The notes under the pieces were generated by a model, which saw only the letters and a list, made by a program, of their open reading frames with translations, ran no database searches and had not been told where the DNA came from. From positions 1-64,000 of the forward strand of contig JAJRQZ010000135.1 in assembly GCA_024279935.1 (NCBI GenBank): a DNA stretch of 64,000 nucleotides. The letters run 5' to 3'. The stretch comes from Bacteroidota bacterium (GTDB lineage Bacteria > Bacteroidota > Bacteroidia > Bacteroidales > F082). How positions within the stretch are numbered: position 1 is the stretch's first letter; each line of letters opens with the position of its first letter. The translations under genes were made by a program, and so were the position numbers. Shown in pieces: positions 1 through 8,087 of the stretch.

Positions 1-42
1 CAATATATTTTTTGAGATACGAAAGTTAATTGATCTTTTGGA

Positions 43-132
43 GTGGCACGGTTAGAAACGTTATAGTGGCACTGTTAAAACCGAAACAGGTGGCACTGAT
101 AAACCGAAATGGGTGGCACTGTTAGAACCGAA
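43..132. repeat. Four ~23-bp direct repeats, probable IS21-type terminal repeats
   Basis: Four copies of a GTGGCACTGTTARAACCGAA-like unit begin at 43, 66, 90 and 113, so the period is 23-24 bp, with a few substitutions each. Multiple short direct repeats of this kind are typical of the ends of IS21-family elements, where they are transposase binding sites. No istA or istB gene is inside the window, so the element would lie to the left of position 1 or be only a remnant. The family assignment rests on resemblance to Bacteroidota IS21 ends and is an inference; the repeats themselves are directly visible. Confidence 0.6.
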
Positions 133-209
133 TTATCCACACATAATAAAATTAGTTGTAAATTGAAAATGAAGTGCTTCGAAATGCGGCACGCACCATA
201 TTCAAACTG

Positions 210-1025
210 TTATATAGCTTTCCTGATTTTAACTAGTCTTTCAAGCAGGTCTTCCAGCAAATCCAGTTTCAACATATTTGCCCCGTCCGATTTAGCCTTT
301 GAGGGCTCGGGATGAGTTTCCACGAAAATACCGTCTGCACCTGCTGCAATACCTGCTTTTGCTATCAGTTCAATAAGTTCCGGCTTGCCGCCCGAAACAC
401 CTCCGGACTGGTTTGGTTGTTGCAGCGAATGTGTTATATCAAGAATAACGGGGCAGTTGGTTTTCTGCATCCAGGCGATATTCCTATAATCAACCACCAA
501 ATCGCCATAACCGAACATGGAACCGCGCTCCGTAAGAAGAATCTTATCGTTTCCGGTTGTTCTTACCTTGTCAACAGCAAATTTCATGCTATCCCCCGAA
601 AGGAACTGTCCCTTTTTTATGTTAACGGTTTTTCCGGTTAATCCGGCTGCGAGCAATAAATCCGTTTGACGACAGAGAAAAGCCGGAATCTGTAGAACAT
701 CAGCATATCCGGCAGCTATGCAGGCCTCGTCGGCAGAATGGACGTCGGTAACAACCGGGATCCCAAATTCATCAGATACCGTTTTCAGTATCGCCAATGC
801 CTTAAGGTCGCCAATGCCGCTAAACGAATCAAGCCTGGAGCGGTTTGCCTTGCGGTAAGATGCCTTAAAAACAAATGGAATCTCTAAGCTGTCGGTTATT
901 TTCTTTATTTTTTCAGCTATCGGAAATGCCATTTCTTCGTTCTCTATAACGCAAGGGCCGGCAAGCAAAAAGAAATTATTGCGGTCGGGGAATTTTATAC
1001 CGGGTATTAAATCACTAATATTCAT
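210..1025 (-). CDS. kdsA: 3-deoxy-8-phosphooctulonate (KDO-8-P) synthase
   Basis: Cytoplasmic enzyme condensing phosphoenolpyruvate with arabinose 5-phosphate to give KDO 8-phosphate, the precursor of the inner-core sugar of lipopolysaccharide. At 271 residues it has the usual family length. The AGPCVIE motif carries Cys25, and His199, Glu236 and Asp247 line up at a constant offset of 14 with the metal ligands Cys11, His185, Glu222 and Asp233 of the Aquifex enzyme. This is therefore the metal-dependent class; the metal-free E. coli type has Asn at the Cys position. It is the last gene of a leftward run, 19 bp after the DMT transporter gene, and the other KDO genes are not in the window. Confidence 0.96.
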   Translation of the reverse strand: MNISDLIPGIKFPDRNNFFLLAGPCVIENEEMAFPIAEKIKKITDSLEIPFVFKASYRKANRSRLDSFSGIGDLKALAILKTVSDEFGIPVVTDVHSADEACIAAGYADVLQIPAFLCRQTDLLLAAGLTGKTVNIKKGQFLSGDSMKFAVDKVRTTGNDKILLTERGSMFGYGDLVVDYRNIAWMQKTNCPVILDITHSLQQPNQSGGVSGGKPELIELIAKAGIAAGADGIFVETHPEPSKAKSDGANMLKLDLLEDLLERLVKIRKAI

Positions 1026-1044
1026 AATATTATAAACGATAAAT

Positions 1045-1938
1045 TCATACTTTTATTGGTGCTTTTTTCAAGCTCGCAAAATAAACGCCCAAAAATATTA
1101 AAATTGCAGCAACTATTTTTGTCCACGTCAGTTGATCCTTGTGGACGCTCAAGGCAACTAAGGACGCCAAAACGGGTTGAAGATAGATATAGGCGCTGTT
1201 TACGGTAGGACTAACGGTCTTGAGGGAGAAATTGTTTAAAAAATATGCAAGAACCGTTGTAAATACTATAACGTAAGTTATCGATAGCCATATATTGAAA
1301 GGAATTGCAGCAAAATCGGCCTCCATCGTCAATCTTGCCGAGAACGGGATTACACATATCGTCCCGAACAAAAACACCCATTTCATTATGGTAAGTGCGC
1401 TATATTTTTTCATTAATGGCTTAACTATTACCAGAAAAGTCGCATAAGAGGCAGCATTTATCAAGATGAACAGATTCCCGACGAATGTGGAACTGCTAAA
1501 AGATATGCTTCCCTGATACAGGATAAGGTATCCTGCACCGCTTGCGCCAAAGGCGATACCTACAATTTTTTGAAACGATATCTTATCGTTTATTAGGAAG
1601 TGGGACAGAACGAGCACCAAAATCGGCGTTCCAACCATAATGATGCTTGCGTTTATAGGGGTGCTAAGGTTTAATCCCTCGAAGAACATTATCTGGTTTA
1701 TGGCAATGCCGAAGAGGGCGCAGAGCATCAAGCGCGGAATGTCTTTTTTATCAATTTTCTCTTTCCTGAGGAACGATGAAACAAGCCAAAAAATAATTGA
1801 GGCGCCCACAACCCTCAAGAGAATTATCACTCTTGGCTGTAGGAAATCGGGCATTATATCCTTGGCAATCACGTAGTTAAGTCCGTAAATGAGATTGGCT
1901 CCAAACACTGCCAGATGCGCAATTATTTTATTGCTCAT
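1045..1938 (-). CDS. EamA/DMT-family transporter
   Basis: A 297-residue inner-membrane protein with about ten hydrophobic segments arranged as two similar halves, the pattern of the drug/metabolite transporter (EamA, formerly DUF6) family. The first half has the typical N-terminal IYGLNYVIAK stretch and the second half restarts around residue 150 with FILINAASYATFLV. Members export amino acids, metabolites or drugs; the substrate cannot be told from sequence. The ATG lies directly next to the stop codon of the upstream DUF3127 gene, so the two are probably translated from one message. Confidence 0.85.
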   Translation of the reverse strand: MSNKIIAHLAVFGANLIYGLNYVIAKDIMPDFLQPRVIILLRVVGASIIFWLVSSFLRKEKIDKKDIPRLMLCALFGIAINQIMFFEGLNLSTPINASIIMVGTPILVLVLSHFLINDKISFQKIVGIAFGASGAGYLILYQGSISFSSSTFVGNLFILINAASYATFLVIVKPLMKKYSALTIMKWVFLFGTICVIPFSARLTMEADFAAIPFNIWLSITYVIVFTTVLAYFLNNFSLKTVSPTVNSAYIYLQPVLASLVALSVHKDQLTWTKIVAAILIFLGVYFASLKKAPIKV

Positions 1939-2289
1939 TTAAAAAGGTAAATCATCCTCGGCCTCGCTGACATCCGGCGGTAGTTCGTCGGCCGGGGGCA
2001 GGTTCATGCCTTCGTCGGCTTCTTTCTCTATCCGCCAGGCAGTAAGGTTAGTAAAATATTTACCGTTGTATTCCCGCGATTCGATGTTTATGCTCAGCTT
2101 TAACTTGTCGCCGACAGCAAAATTCCCGATCATAGAGACTATGTCGCCCCATAGGCCAACACAAATCTTTTTGGGATATTGATCGTAGGTTTCAATAACA
2201 AACTCCTGTTTTTGCCATTTGCCATTTCTTGATTCCCCGGTAACCAGCTGTAGCTTCTCTATTAATTTTCCAGTTAGTTCACAACTCAT
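1939..2289 (-). CDS. DUF3127 family protein with SSB-like C-terminal tip
   Basis: A 116-residue cytoplasmic protein. Residues 1-90 match the Bacteroidota DUF3127 pattern, an OB-fold-like beta domain, with the stretch GKWQKQEFVIET and a later TNLTAWRIE strand. The final 25 residues are low-complexity, acidic and proline-rich and end in DDLPF, closely resembling the acidic tip (DDDIPF) that bacterial SSB uses to recruit repair proteins. A nucleic-acid binding role is a reasonable inference; function has not been read directly from any catalytic motif. It is directly followed by the DMT transporter gene with no gap. Confidence 0.8.
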   Translation of the reverse strand: MSCELTGKLIEKLQLVTGESRNGKWQKQEFVIETYDQYPKKICVGLWGDIVSMIGNFAVGDKLKLSINIESREYNGKYFTNLTAWRIEKEADEGMNLPPADELPPDVSEAEDDLPF

Positions 2290-2356
2290 TTCTAATATTT
2301 TTTATTTTTTGCAAAAGTAATTCATTTTCTCGTTGGAGGAAAAAGTTAGGTGATTT

Positions 2357-3097
2357 CTATTCCTGCAGCTTCAACCCATCAACAATTTTTCTTATAGCGC
2401 TGCTTGCTTTCTCGTTAATGAAAACATCGGTAATACTATTCGTGAAATGTGATTGATCAGGGTTTATCTCTATAATCTTAGCTCCTCTTTCCTTGGCCAG
2501 TCGCGGTATATAGGATGCCGGCATAATTTCGCCAGTTGTGCCTATAACGATGACGCAATCGGCTTTGGATGCTTCTTCCATCGACACCTGATAAGCCAAC
2601 GGCGGAATACCTTCGCCGAAGAAAACAAAATCAGGCTTTATAAGTTGCTTGCATTCAGGGCATAATACGGGCAATACCTCAAAACTCAGTTGATGGATGG
2701 TATATTTCCTGCTGCAGCCCGTACATTCCAGGCTATGTGAGTTGCCATGAAATTCCCAGACGGTCTTGCTTCCGGCTTCCTGGTGGAGGTTGTCGATATT
2801 CTGTGTTATAACAGACTTCAATATGCCTTTTGCCTCCATTTTTGCCAGGCCGTCATGGGCAGGGTTCGGCTTGGCCTTTCCGAAAAAGTCATAAAATATC
2901 TCTTTTATCACTGCCCAGCTTTCTTTGGGGTTGCTTTTGAAATAATTGATGTCCAATACTATAGGGTCATATTTGCTCCATAACCCGATATCTCCCCTAA
3001 AGGGGGGTATCCCGCTTTCAACAGAGATGCCTGCACCGGTAAACGCGATGCAATAAGTTGAGTTCCTTATTATTTCTAAGGCAGATCTTATCGGCAT
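2357..3097 (-). CDS. Sir2-family NAD-dependent protein deacylase
   Basis: A 246-residue sirtuin that removes acyl groups from lysine using NAD. It shows the nucleotide-binding GAGISVESGIPPFRG motif (residues 21-35), the TQNIDNLH motif (98-105), the catalytic His117 in EFHGN, and a zinc site formed by Cys125, Cys128, Cys146 and Cys149. The YxxR pair that marks SIRT5/CobB-type desuccinylases is not evident in the expected segment (residues 60-72), so plain deacetylation is more likely. It sits 20 bp downstream of the guanine deaminase gene in the same leftward run. Confidence 0.92.
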   Translation of the reverse strand: MPIRSALEIIRNSTYCIAFTGAGISVESGIPPFRGDIGLWSKYDPIVLDINYFKSNPKESWAVIKEIFYDFFGKAKPNPAHDGLAKMEAKGILKSVITQNIDNLHQEAGSKTVWEFHGNSHSLECTGCSRKYTIHQLSFEVLPVLCPECKQLIKPDFVFFGEGIPPLAYQVSMEEASKADCVIVIGTTGEIMPASYIPRLAKERGAKIIEINPDQSHFTNSITDVFINEKASSAIRKIVDGLKLQE

Positions 3098-3117
3098 ATA
3101 GCTAAAGGGATTTTATG

Positions 3118-3591
3118 TTAATAAGGTATTTTGCTTTCGGACTCGATCCATTTGTCGAAGACTTTTATCGATTTATCCCGCATTAGCTGAACCGACGGGA
3201 TAGACCTTTCATCTTTTGGAAGGCAGAACTCCTTATAGATAAAGGAATCGTCGAAATCGGCTTTTGCGGCATCATCCTTTGTCGCAGCATAATAAAGTTT
3301 GGCTATCCTGCTCCAATATATGGCTCCAAGGCACATGGGGCATGGTTCGCAGCTTGCATAAATTTCGCATCCTTCCAGGTCGTATGTGCTCAGCTTATTA
3401 CAAGCATCCCTTATGGCAACGACCTCGGCATGGGCTGTAGGGTCGTTATTCGTGGTAACATGATTGCAGCCTTTGCCTACTATTTCGCCATTTTTGACGA
3501 CCACTGCCCCGAAGGGCCCTCCGTCCTGATTGTCCATGTTACTTTCGGCCAGCTCAATTGCAAGATCCATAAACTTTTTATTCTTTTCCAT
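3118..3591 (-). CDS. guaD: Guanine deaminase (cytidine-deaminase fold)
   Basis: A 157-residue zinc deaminase converting guanine to xanthine for purine salvage or nitrogen use. The HAE motif (His54, Glu56) and PCPMC (Cys84, Cys87) form the active site. The protein resembles Bacillus GuaD along its whole length, including the DPTAHAE and FDDSFIYKE segments and a C-terminal Tyr, which distinguishes it from the tRNA adenosine deaminase TadA. Its start lies 3 bp past the aat stop codon, so translation of the two is probably coupled. Confidence 0.92.
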   Translation of the reverse strand: MEKNKKFMDLAIELAESNMDNQDGGPFGAVVVKNGEIVGKGCNHVTTNNDPTAHAEVVAIRDACNKLSTYDLEGCEIYASCEPCPMCLGAIYWSRIAKLYYAATKDDAAKADFDDSFIYKEFCLPKDERSIPSVQLMRDKSIKVFDKWIESESKIPY

Positions 3592-3594
3592 TTT

Positions 3595-4272
3595 TTAATT
3601 CCATTTTTTAATTTCTTGCTCTTTAGCGATAGCAATTTTGAGTAAAGTTAAAAATTTTTCCCTCCCGATGGCGACAGCTCCCATATTTTTTAAATGATTT
3701 GTTTCCTGCTGAGCGTCAATTAAATCGAAATCCCATTCCAAGAGCCTGTCCACCAGGTGCCAAAGCGCTACCTTTGAGGCGTTGTCAAGCTTGTGGAACA
3801 TCGACTCGCCAAAAAATGCCTTACCTATTGCAAGGCCGTATAATCCCCCTACCAGCTCTCCGTTTTTATAGGTCTCCACCGAATGGGCAATTCCTAAGTC
3901 ATAAAGTTTTGTATAGGCCCTTATCATATTGCCAACTATCCAGGTGCCATCGTCATTGCCTCGACAAATTTTTGCGCATTCGCGGATAACACCCTTAAAA
4001 TCAAAGTCGAATTTTATTTCGAAGATGTTCTTGTCCACGAGCTTCCTGAGATTTTTTGTTCTTCTAAAATCCTTGGGGAAAAGAACCATCCTCGGATCCG
4101 GCGACCACCACATGATTGGATAGTTTTCGGAGTACCATGGAAAAATACCATTGCAATAGGCATTTACCAATCTAGCAGGACTTAGGTCGCCACCCACGGC
4201 AAGCAAACCATCGGCATCTGCCATGGAGGGGTCTGGAAATATATCTTCATCGGGTAAACTAAAAACCGTCAT
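3595..4272 (-). CDS. aat: Leucyl/phenylalanyl-tRNA--protein transferase
   Basis: A 225-residue cytoplasmic enzyme that adds Leu or Phe from charged tRNA to N-terminal Arg or Lys, marking proteins for the ClpS/ClpA N-end rule pathway. The hallmark WWSPDPR (near residue 55) and the FGESMFH segment (about residue 155) are present and the length is normal. It begins the leftward guaD-sirtuin-DUF3127-kdsA run. The window also carries clpC, but no clpS or clpA was seen. Confidence 0.95.
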   Translation of the reverse strand: MTVFSLPDEDIFPDPSMADADGLLAVGGDLSPARLVNAYCNGIFPWYSENYPIMWWSPDPRMVLFPKDFRRTKNLRKLVDKNIFEIKFDFDFKGVIRECAKICRGNDDGTWIVGNMIRAYTKLYDLGIAHSVETYKNGELVGGLYGLAIGKAFFGESMFHKLDNASKVALWHLVDRLLEWDFDLIDAQQETNHLKNMGAVAIGREKFLTLLKIAIAKEQEIKKWN

Positions 4273-4352
4273 TGCGGACAGACTAAGATTTAAACTGAGA
4301 AATATCTAAATTAATTTATTGATATAATATCTTATGTAGTTGGTATATTGCA

Positions 4353-5543
4353 TTATAAATCATCGAGGCATTCATTCACCATTTCAATAACAACCCTAAT
4401 CTCATCTTCTGTTATTGTAAGGGGCGGTGCAATTCTAAAACTACTTTCGTTGAATAAAAACCTATCCGCTATCAGATGATTCTTTTGTAATATTTTCACC
4501 ATTCGTGCAACTGAAAAATCACTTTTTAGTTCAATGCCCAGCATCAACCCAATCCTCCTGATAGTTCTTATTTTGGGATGTTTTTCCAACCCGGAGGCAA
4601 TCAACAGGCCTTTGTCATTGGATTTCTTGTGTAAACCCTCATCCAATATCAGTTTTAAACTGGCCAATGCAGAAGCACTGCTTACGGGGTGTCCCCCAAA
4701 TGTGGTAATATGCCCCAGGGCAGGATTGAAAGTAAGCAAGTTCATATTTTCCTTTGAGGATACAAAGGCGCCTATGGGCATTCCACCTCCAAGGCCCTTG
4801 GCGAGGCAAACTATATCAGGCTCAATGTCAAAATGCTCAAAACCAAACATTTTACCTGTTCTTCCAAAGCCCATCTGCACCTCGTCAACAATCAGCATGC
4901 ATTTGTTTTGATGGCATCTCTCGTTCAATTTACGCATAAATTCCTGCGATGGGATAATTATCCCGGCTTCGGCCTGAATGGCTTCGACTACAAGAGATGC
5001 CGTATTTGTGCTGATTTTATCTAGATCGTCTAAATTATTGTATTCCAAAAACTTGATGTTGGGAAGCAAGGGGCGGTAAGCCGATTTCATAAGCTCGTCC
5101 CCTAAAATGCTCAGAGCCCCGTGAGTACTACCGTGATACGACTTTTTAAAAGCCATGATCTCGCTCCTGCCGCTGATTCGTTTTGCTAGTTTTAGCGCGC
5201 CTTCTATGGCCTCGCTTCCGGAGTTTACCAGGAAAACGGAATTCAGCTTCTCAGGTAATACGGATGAGAGAAGTCCGGCAAGACGTACTTGTGGCGATTG
5301 TATATATTTACCGTAAACCATGAGGTGCATATACTTGTCCAATTGCTCCTTGACGGCTTTTATAACGGCGGGATGCCGGTGTCCTACATTGCTGACTGAA
5401 ACCCCCGAGACCAAATCAATATATTTTTGGCCATCGACCGAGATAAGGAAGATCCCATCGGCACTCTCAATTTCAATAGCTTCGGGAATATCGGCAGGAA
5501 CTGCCAGATATTGCTGGAACAATTGTCTATTGGTTAGTTGCAT
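4353..5543 (-). CDS. Class III PLP-dependent aminotransferase
   Basis: A 396-residue fold-type I aminotransferase of the acetylornithine/4-aminobutyrate group. The PLP-binding GSEA segment lies near residues 109-112, Asp220 in VDEVQ contacts the pyridine nitrogen and Lys249 in LAKGLGGG forms the Schiff base. The substrate is not clear: the sequence lacks arginine-pathway neighbours that would support argD, and similar proteins are labelled aspartate aminotransferase family in many Bacteroidota. An 80-bp gap separates it from aat, so it may have its own promoter in 5544-5718. Confidence 0.85.
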   Translation of the reverse strand: MQLTNRQLFQQYLAVPADIPEAIEIESADGIFLISVDGQKYIDLVSGVSVSNVGHRHPAVIKAVKEQLDKYMHLMVYGKYIQSPQVRLAGLLSSVLPEKLNSVFLVNSGSEAIEGALKLAKRISGRSEIMAFKKSYHGSTHGALSILGDELMKSAYRPLLPNIKFLEYNNLDDLDKISTNTASLVVEAIQAEAGIIIPSQEFMRKLNERCHQNKCMLIVDEVQMGFGRTGKMFGFEHFDIEPDIVCLAKGLGGGMPIGAFVSSKENMNLLTFNPALGHITTFGGHPVSSASALASLKLILDEGLHKKSNDKGLLIASGLEKHPKIRTIRRIGLMLGIELKSDFSVARMVKILQKNHLIADRFLFNESSFRIAPPLTITEDEIRVVIEMVNECLDDL

Positions 5544-5709
5544 TTCTTTTTTAATGGCAAAATAACAAAAAAAGTAAATGGTTTTCTAAAACCTGGGGGA
5601 AATCCACAAGTTCGGTCTGTAAAAATAGGGATAATGGAGTTTCCAAGTTTTCAGCTTTCCGGTGTTGATACTATTGTTAATAAATTGTATTTTTATAAGT
5701 TTTAAGCTT

Positions 5710-5717
5710 TATTTTTG
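5710..5717 (+). promoter_or_regulatory. Bacteroidota -7 box (TAnnTTTG) that fixes the next start
   Basis: TATTTTTG matches the Bacteroidota -7 consensus TAnnTTTG exactly. A TTG lies 22 bp upstream at 5685-5687. Transcription from this box would begin about 5-8 bases downstream, i.e. after an ATG at 5719. That ATG therefore cannot be the start codon and the Met at 5746 is preferred. Confidence 0.5.
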
Positions 5718-5745
5718 AATGCTGATAACAAATATATTATACCAA

Positions 5746-7173
5746 ATGACTAAAATTACCGCATTTGCAGGCCTGTCGTTATTTATAAGCGGGCTGATGC
5801 TGTTTTATAGCTCGTGCAATAAAACTACCACATCGAACAAACCGCCAAGGGTGGCCTTTGTTGTCCTGCCCAGCTCGGGAACCACATCTACGACTTTTGT
5901 TTTCGACGCATCGGAAACCGTTGATGGTTTCGGCGGCGATGCCAACATAAGAATGCGCTGGGATTTTGAAAATGACGGGACTTGGGATACCGATTGGCAA
6001 ACTGCCAAAACAGAGTCGCATCAATATAGTGTCGATGGCTATTATACTGTGGGACTGCAAGTTGAAGATTCTTACGGCTTCTTTGGATGGGCATCCAGGA
6101 ACTTGACAGTTGGCACTGGAGGCGGGGGAAGCGGCCCCGGTTACCCAACAGCAGCATTTACCGTTACGCCTCCAGAAGGAAGCATTGGAACTGATTTCGT
6201 TTTCGATGCCTCAGGGGTAAGCGACAATGAGAGTCCCGTTAGCGACTTGATGGTAAGATGGGATTATAATGGTGATAATTTGTGGGATACAGATTGGAAT
6301 GTGAACAAAATTGAGACTCATGCCTTTACCGCGGAAGGAAATTATAATCCCAAAATGGAAGTCAAGGATCCCGAGGGCAATACCAGTTCAGCCACAAAGA
6401 CTATCATCGTAAACTCAATGTTGGCGATTGAATATGTAAGCTTAAGCGGAGGAACCTTCGAAATGGGCTGTACCGGCAACCAGGGAGGGGATTGCGAGGA
6501 TGATGAAAACCCAAGCCACTTTGTTACTCTCAGCTCATTCAATATTTCCAGGTACGAAATCACGAATGATCAGTTTGCGCAATTCTTAAACAGCGTAGGT
6601 GCTGCTGCCGATGGTACTTTGAACGGTGAGAAATATATTCATATCGATAGCGATAGCTGTCAAGTGAAACATGACGGCAGCACTTTCAATGCAGTTGCCG
6701 GGACAGAACAGCGGGCAGCTATTTTTATTACATGGTATGGCGCAAACGCCTTCTGCGACTGGGCAGGAGGCAGGCTTCCAACCGAGGCGGAATGGGAGTA
6801 TGCGGCCAGGGGAGGCAATCAGAGCAACGGCTATAAATATAGCGGGGGGAACAATATCAACTCTGTCGGCTGGTTCTCCGACAACTCCCAGCAAGAAAAC
6901 CACGATGTCGGCGGCAAGAACGCCAATGAGCTTGGAATTTACGATATGAGCGGAAATGTCAGGGAATGGTGCAACGACTGGGTCGACTATAATTACTATC
7001 AAAACAGTCCGGACACTGACCCACCGGGAGCAGCCGAAGGCATCTATAGAGTTTTGCGGGGAGGCTCTTTCTTTGTTCAGGCAGCAGATTGCCGGGTTGC
7101 CGACAGGTATTGGGGACTTCCGGAAAACACATTCTATAAATATGAGGCGGGATTCAGGATTGCTAAAAATTAA
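5746..7173 (+). CDS. PKD-repeat lipoprotein with SUMF1/FGE-sulfatase-like domain
   Basis: An exported protein of 475 residues from this start. A hydrophobic leader ends in YSSC, a plausible lipobox, so it is probably outer-membrane anchored. Two PKD-like beta domains follow (about residues 35-120 and 130-220), each with a WDxxxDxxWDTDW segment, then a formylglycine-generating-enzyme-type domain to the end, shown by GGTFEMG, LPTEAEWEYAARGG, GNVREWCNDW, VLRGGSF and a terminal GFRIAKN. True FGE enzymes have a second cysteine in GFRC; here it is Ile, so catalytic sulfatase maturation is unlikely and a binding or structural role is inferred. Confidence 0.85.
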   Translation: MTKITAFAGLSLFISGLMLFYSSCNKTTTSNKPPRVAFVVLPSSGTTSTTFVFDASETVDGFGGDANIRMRWDFENDGTWDTDWQTAKTESHQYSVDGYYTVGLQVEDSYGFFGWASRNLTVGTGGGGSGPGYPTAAFTVTPPEGSIGTDFVFDASGVSDNESPVSDLMVRWDYNGDNLWDTDWNVNKIETHAFTAEGNYNPKMEVKDPEGNTSSATKTIIVNSMLAIEYVSLSGGTFEMGCTGNQGGDCEDDENPSHFVTLSSFNISRYEITNDQFAQFLNSVGAAADGTLNGEKYIHIDSDSCQVKHDGSTFNAVAGTEQRAAIFITWYGANAFCDWAGGRLPTEAEWEYAARGGNQSNGYKYSGGNNINSVGWFSDNSQQENHDVGGKNANELGIYDMSGNVREWCNDWVDYNYYQNSPDTDPPGAAEGIYRVLRGGSFFVQAADCRVADRYWGLPENTFYKYEAGFRIAKN

Positions 7174-7281
7174 TGGATTTAAATATCACAGTATCAATCG
7201 TTTTAACTGCTTGGCCTTGGAATTGACTATCAATCTTCAATAATGTTTTTTCTTTGTGGACACAAAGGGAGGATGCATGTG

Positions 7282-7310
7282 TTGACATTACGCCAAGAAT
7301 GTTAATTTTG
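7282..7310 (+). promoter_or_regulatory. Promoter for tpiA operon
   Basis: TTG at 7282-7284, an 18-bp spacer and TAATTTTG at 7303-7310, a perfect TAnnTTTG box, 20 bp before the tpiA start codon. It fits the Bacteroidota primary sigma factor consensus (-33 TTTG, -7 TAnnTTTG). Confidence 0.6.
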
Positions 7311-7329
7311 CTGAAAAATACAATAAACC

Positions 7330-8085
7330 ATGAGACAAAAAATTGTTGCCGGAAACTGGAAAATGAACAAGGTATTCCATGAGGCCGAAGATCTAATAAG
7401 TGCAGTGGCAAATGAAATTGACGATCGCGAACCTGATTGTGAAGTGATAGTTTGCGTTCCTTCCGTATTTCTTGAAATGGCCGGCGATTATGCCGAGGAA
7501 TCGCAGATACGAACCGCCGCACAAAATGTGAGCGAGCATGAAAGCGGTGCCTATACCGGTGAAATATCGGCAGCAATGCTCGCTTCAATGGAAGTTCCTT
7601 ATTGTATAATAGGTCATAGCGAAAGGCGTAAATATTTTGGCGAAACCGATGACCTCCTTCTGCAGAAGACCGAGCGATTGCTTGATAATGGCATTAAGCC
7701 GATATTCTGTATCGGCGAGGCCCTAAAGGACAGGGAATCGGGAAGCCATTTCAATGTAGTTGAATCTCAGTTGGTTAATTCGATATTTAAGCTGAATAAA
7801 GATGAGTTCTCTAATATTGTCGTTGCTTATGAGCCCGTTTGGGCCATCGGGACCGGAAAAACCGCAAGCCCTCAACAAGCACAGGAAATGCATAAGTTCA
7901 TAAGGGGACTTATAACTAAAAACTATGACGAGGAAACTGCCGGCACGACATCGGTTTTATATGGTGGAAGTTGTAACGCAAAAAATGCCGGGGACTTATT
8001 CTCGCAAGCCGATGTCGATGGTGGGCTCATAGGCGGGGCATCGCTTGTTGCCGACGATTTCATAAAGATAATTTATAGCTTCTGA
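7330..8085 (+). CDS. tpiA: Triosephosphate isomerase
   Basis: A 251-residue TIM-barrel enzyme interconverting dihydroxyacetone phosphate and glyceraldehyde 3-phosphate in glycolysis and gluconeogenesis. Catalytic residues are all visible: Lys11 in GNWKMN, His96 in IIGHSERR and Glu168 in AYEPVWAIGTGKTA, whose tail forms the mobile loop 6; the phosphate-binding YGGS motif follows near residue 216. It leads a three-gene operon: prmA begins 2 bp after its stop. Confidence 0.98.
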   Translation: MRQKIVAGNWKMNKVFHEAEDLISAVANEIDDREPDCEVIVCVPSVFLEMAGDYAEESQIRTAAQNVSEHESGAYTGEISAAMLASMEVPYCIIGHSERRKYFGETDDLLLQKTERLLDNGIKPIFCIGEALKDRESGSHFNVVESQLVNSIFKLNKDEFSNIVVAYEPVWAIGTGKTASPQQAQEMHKFIRGLITKNYDEETAGTTSVLYGGSCNAKNAGDLFSQADVDGGLIGGASLVADDFIKIIYSF

Positions 8086-8087
8086 AA

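Noticed and set aside
109-315. A 68-residue plus-strand ORF at the left edge
   Set aside because: It runs out of the direct repeats and into the 3' end of kdsA on the opposite strand; no protein-like composition.
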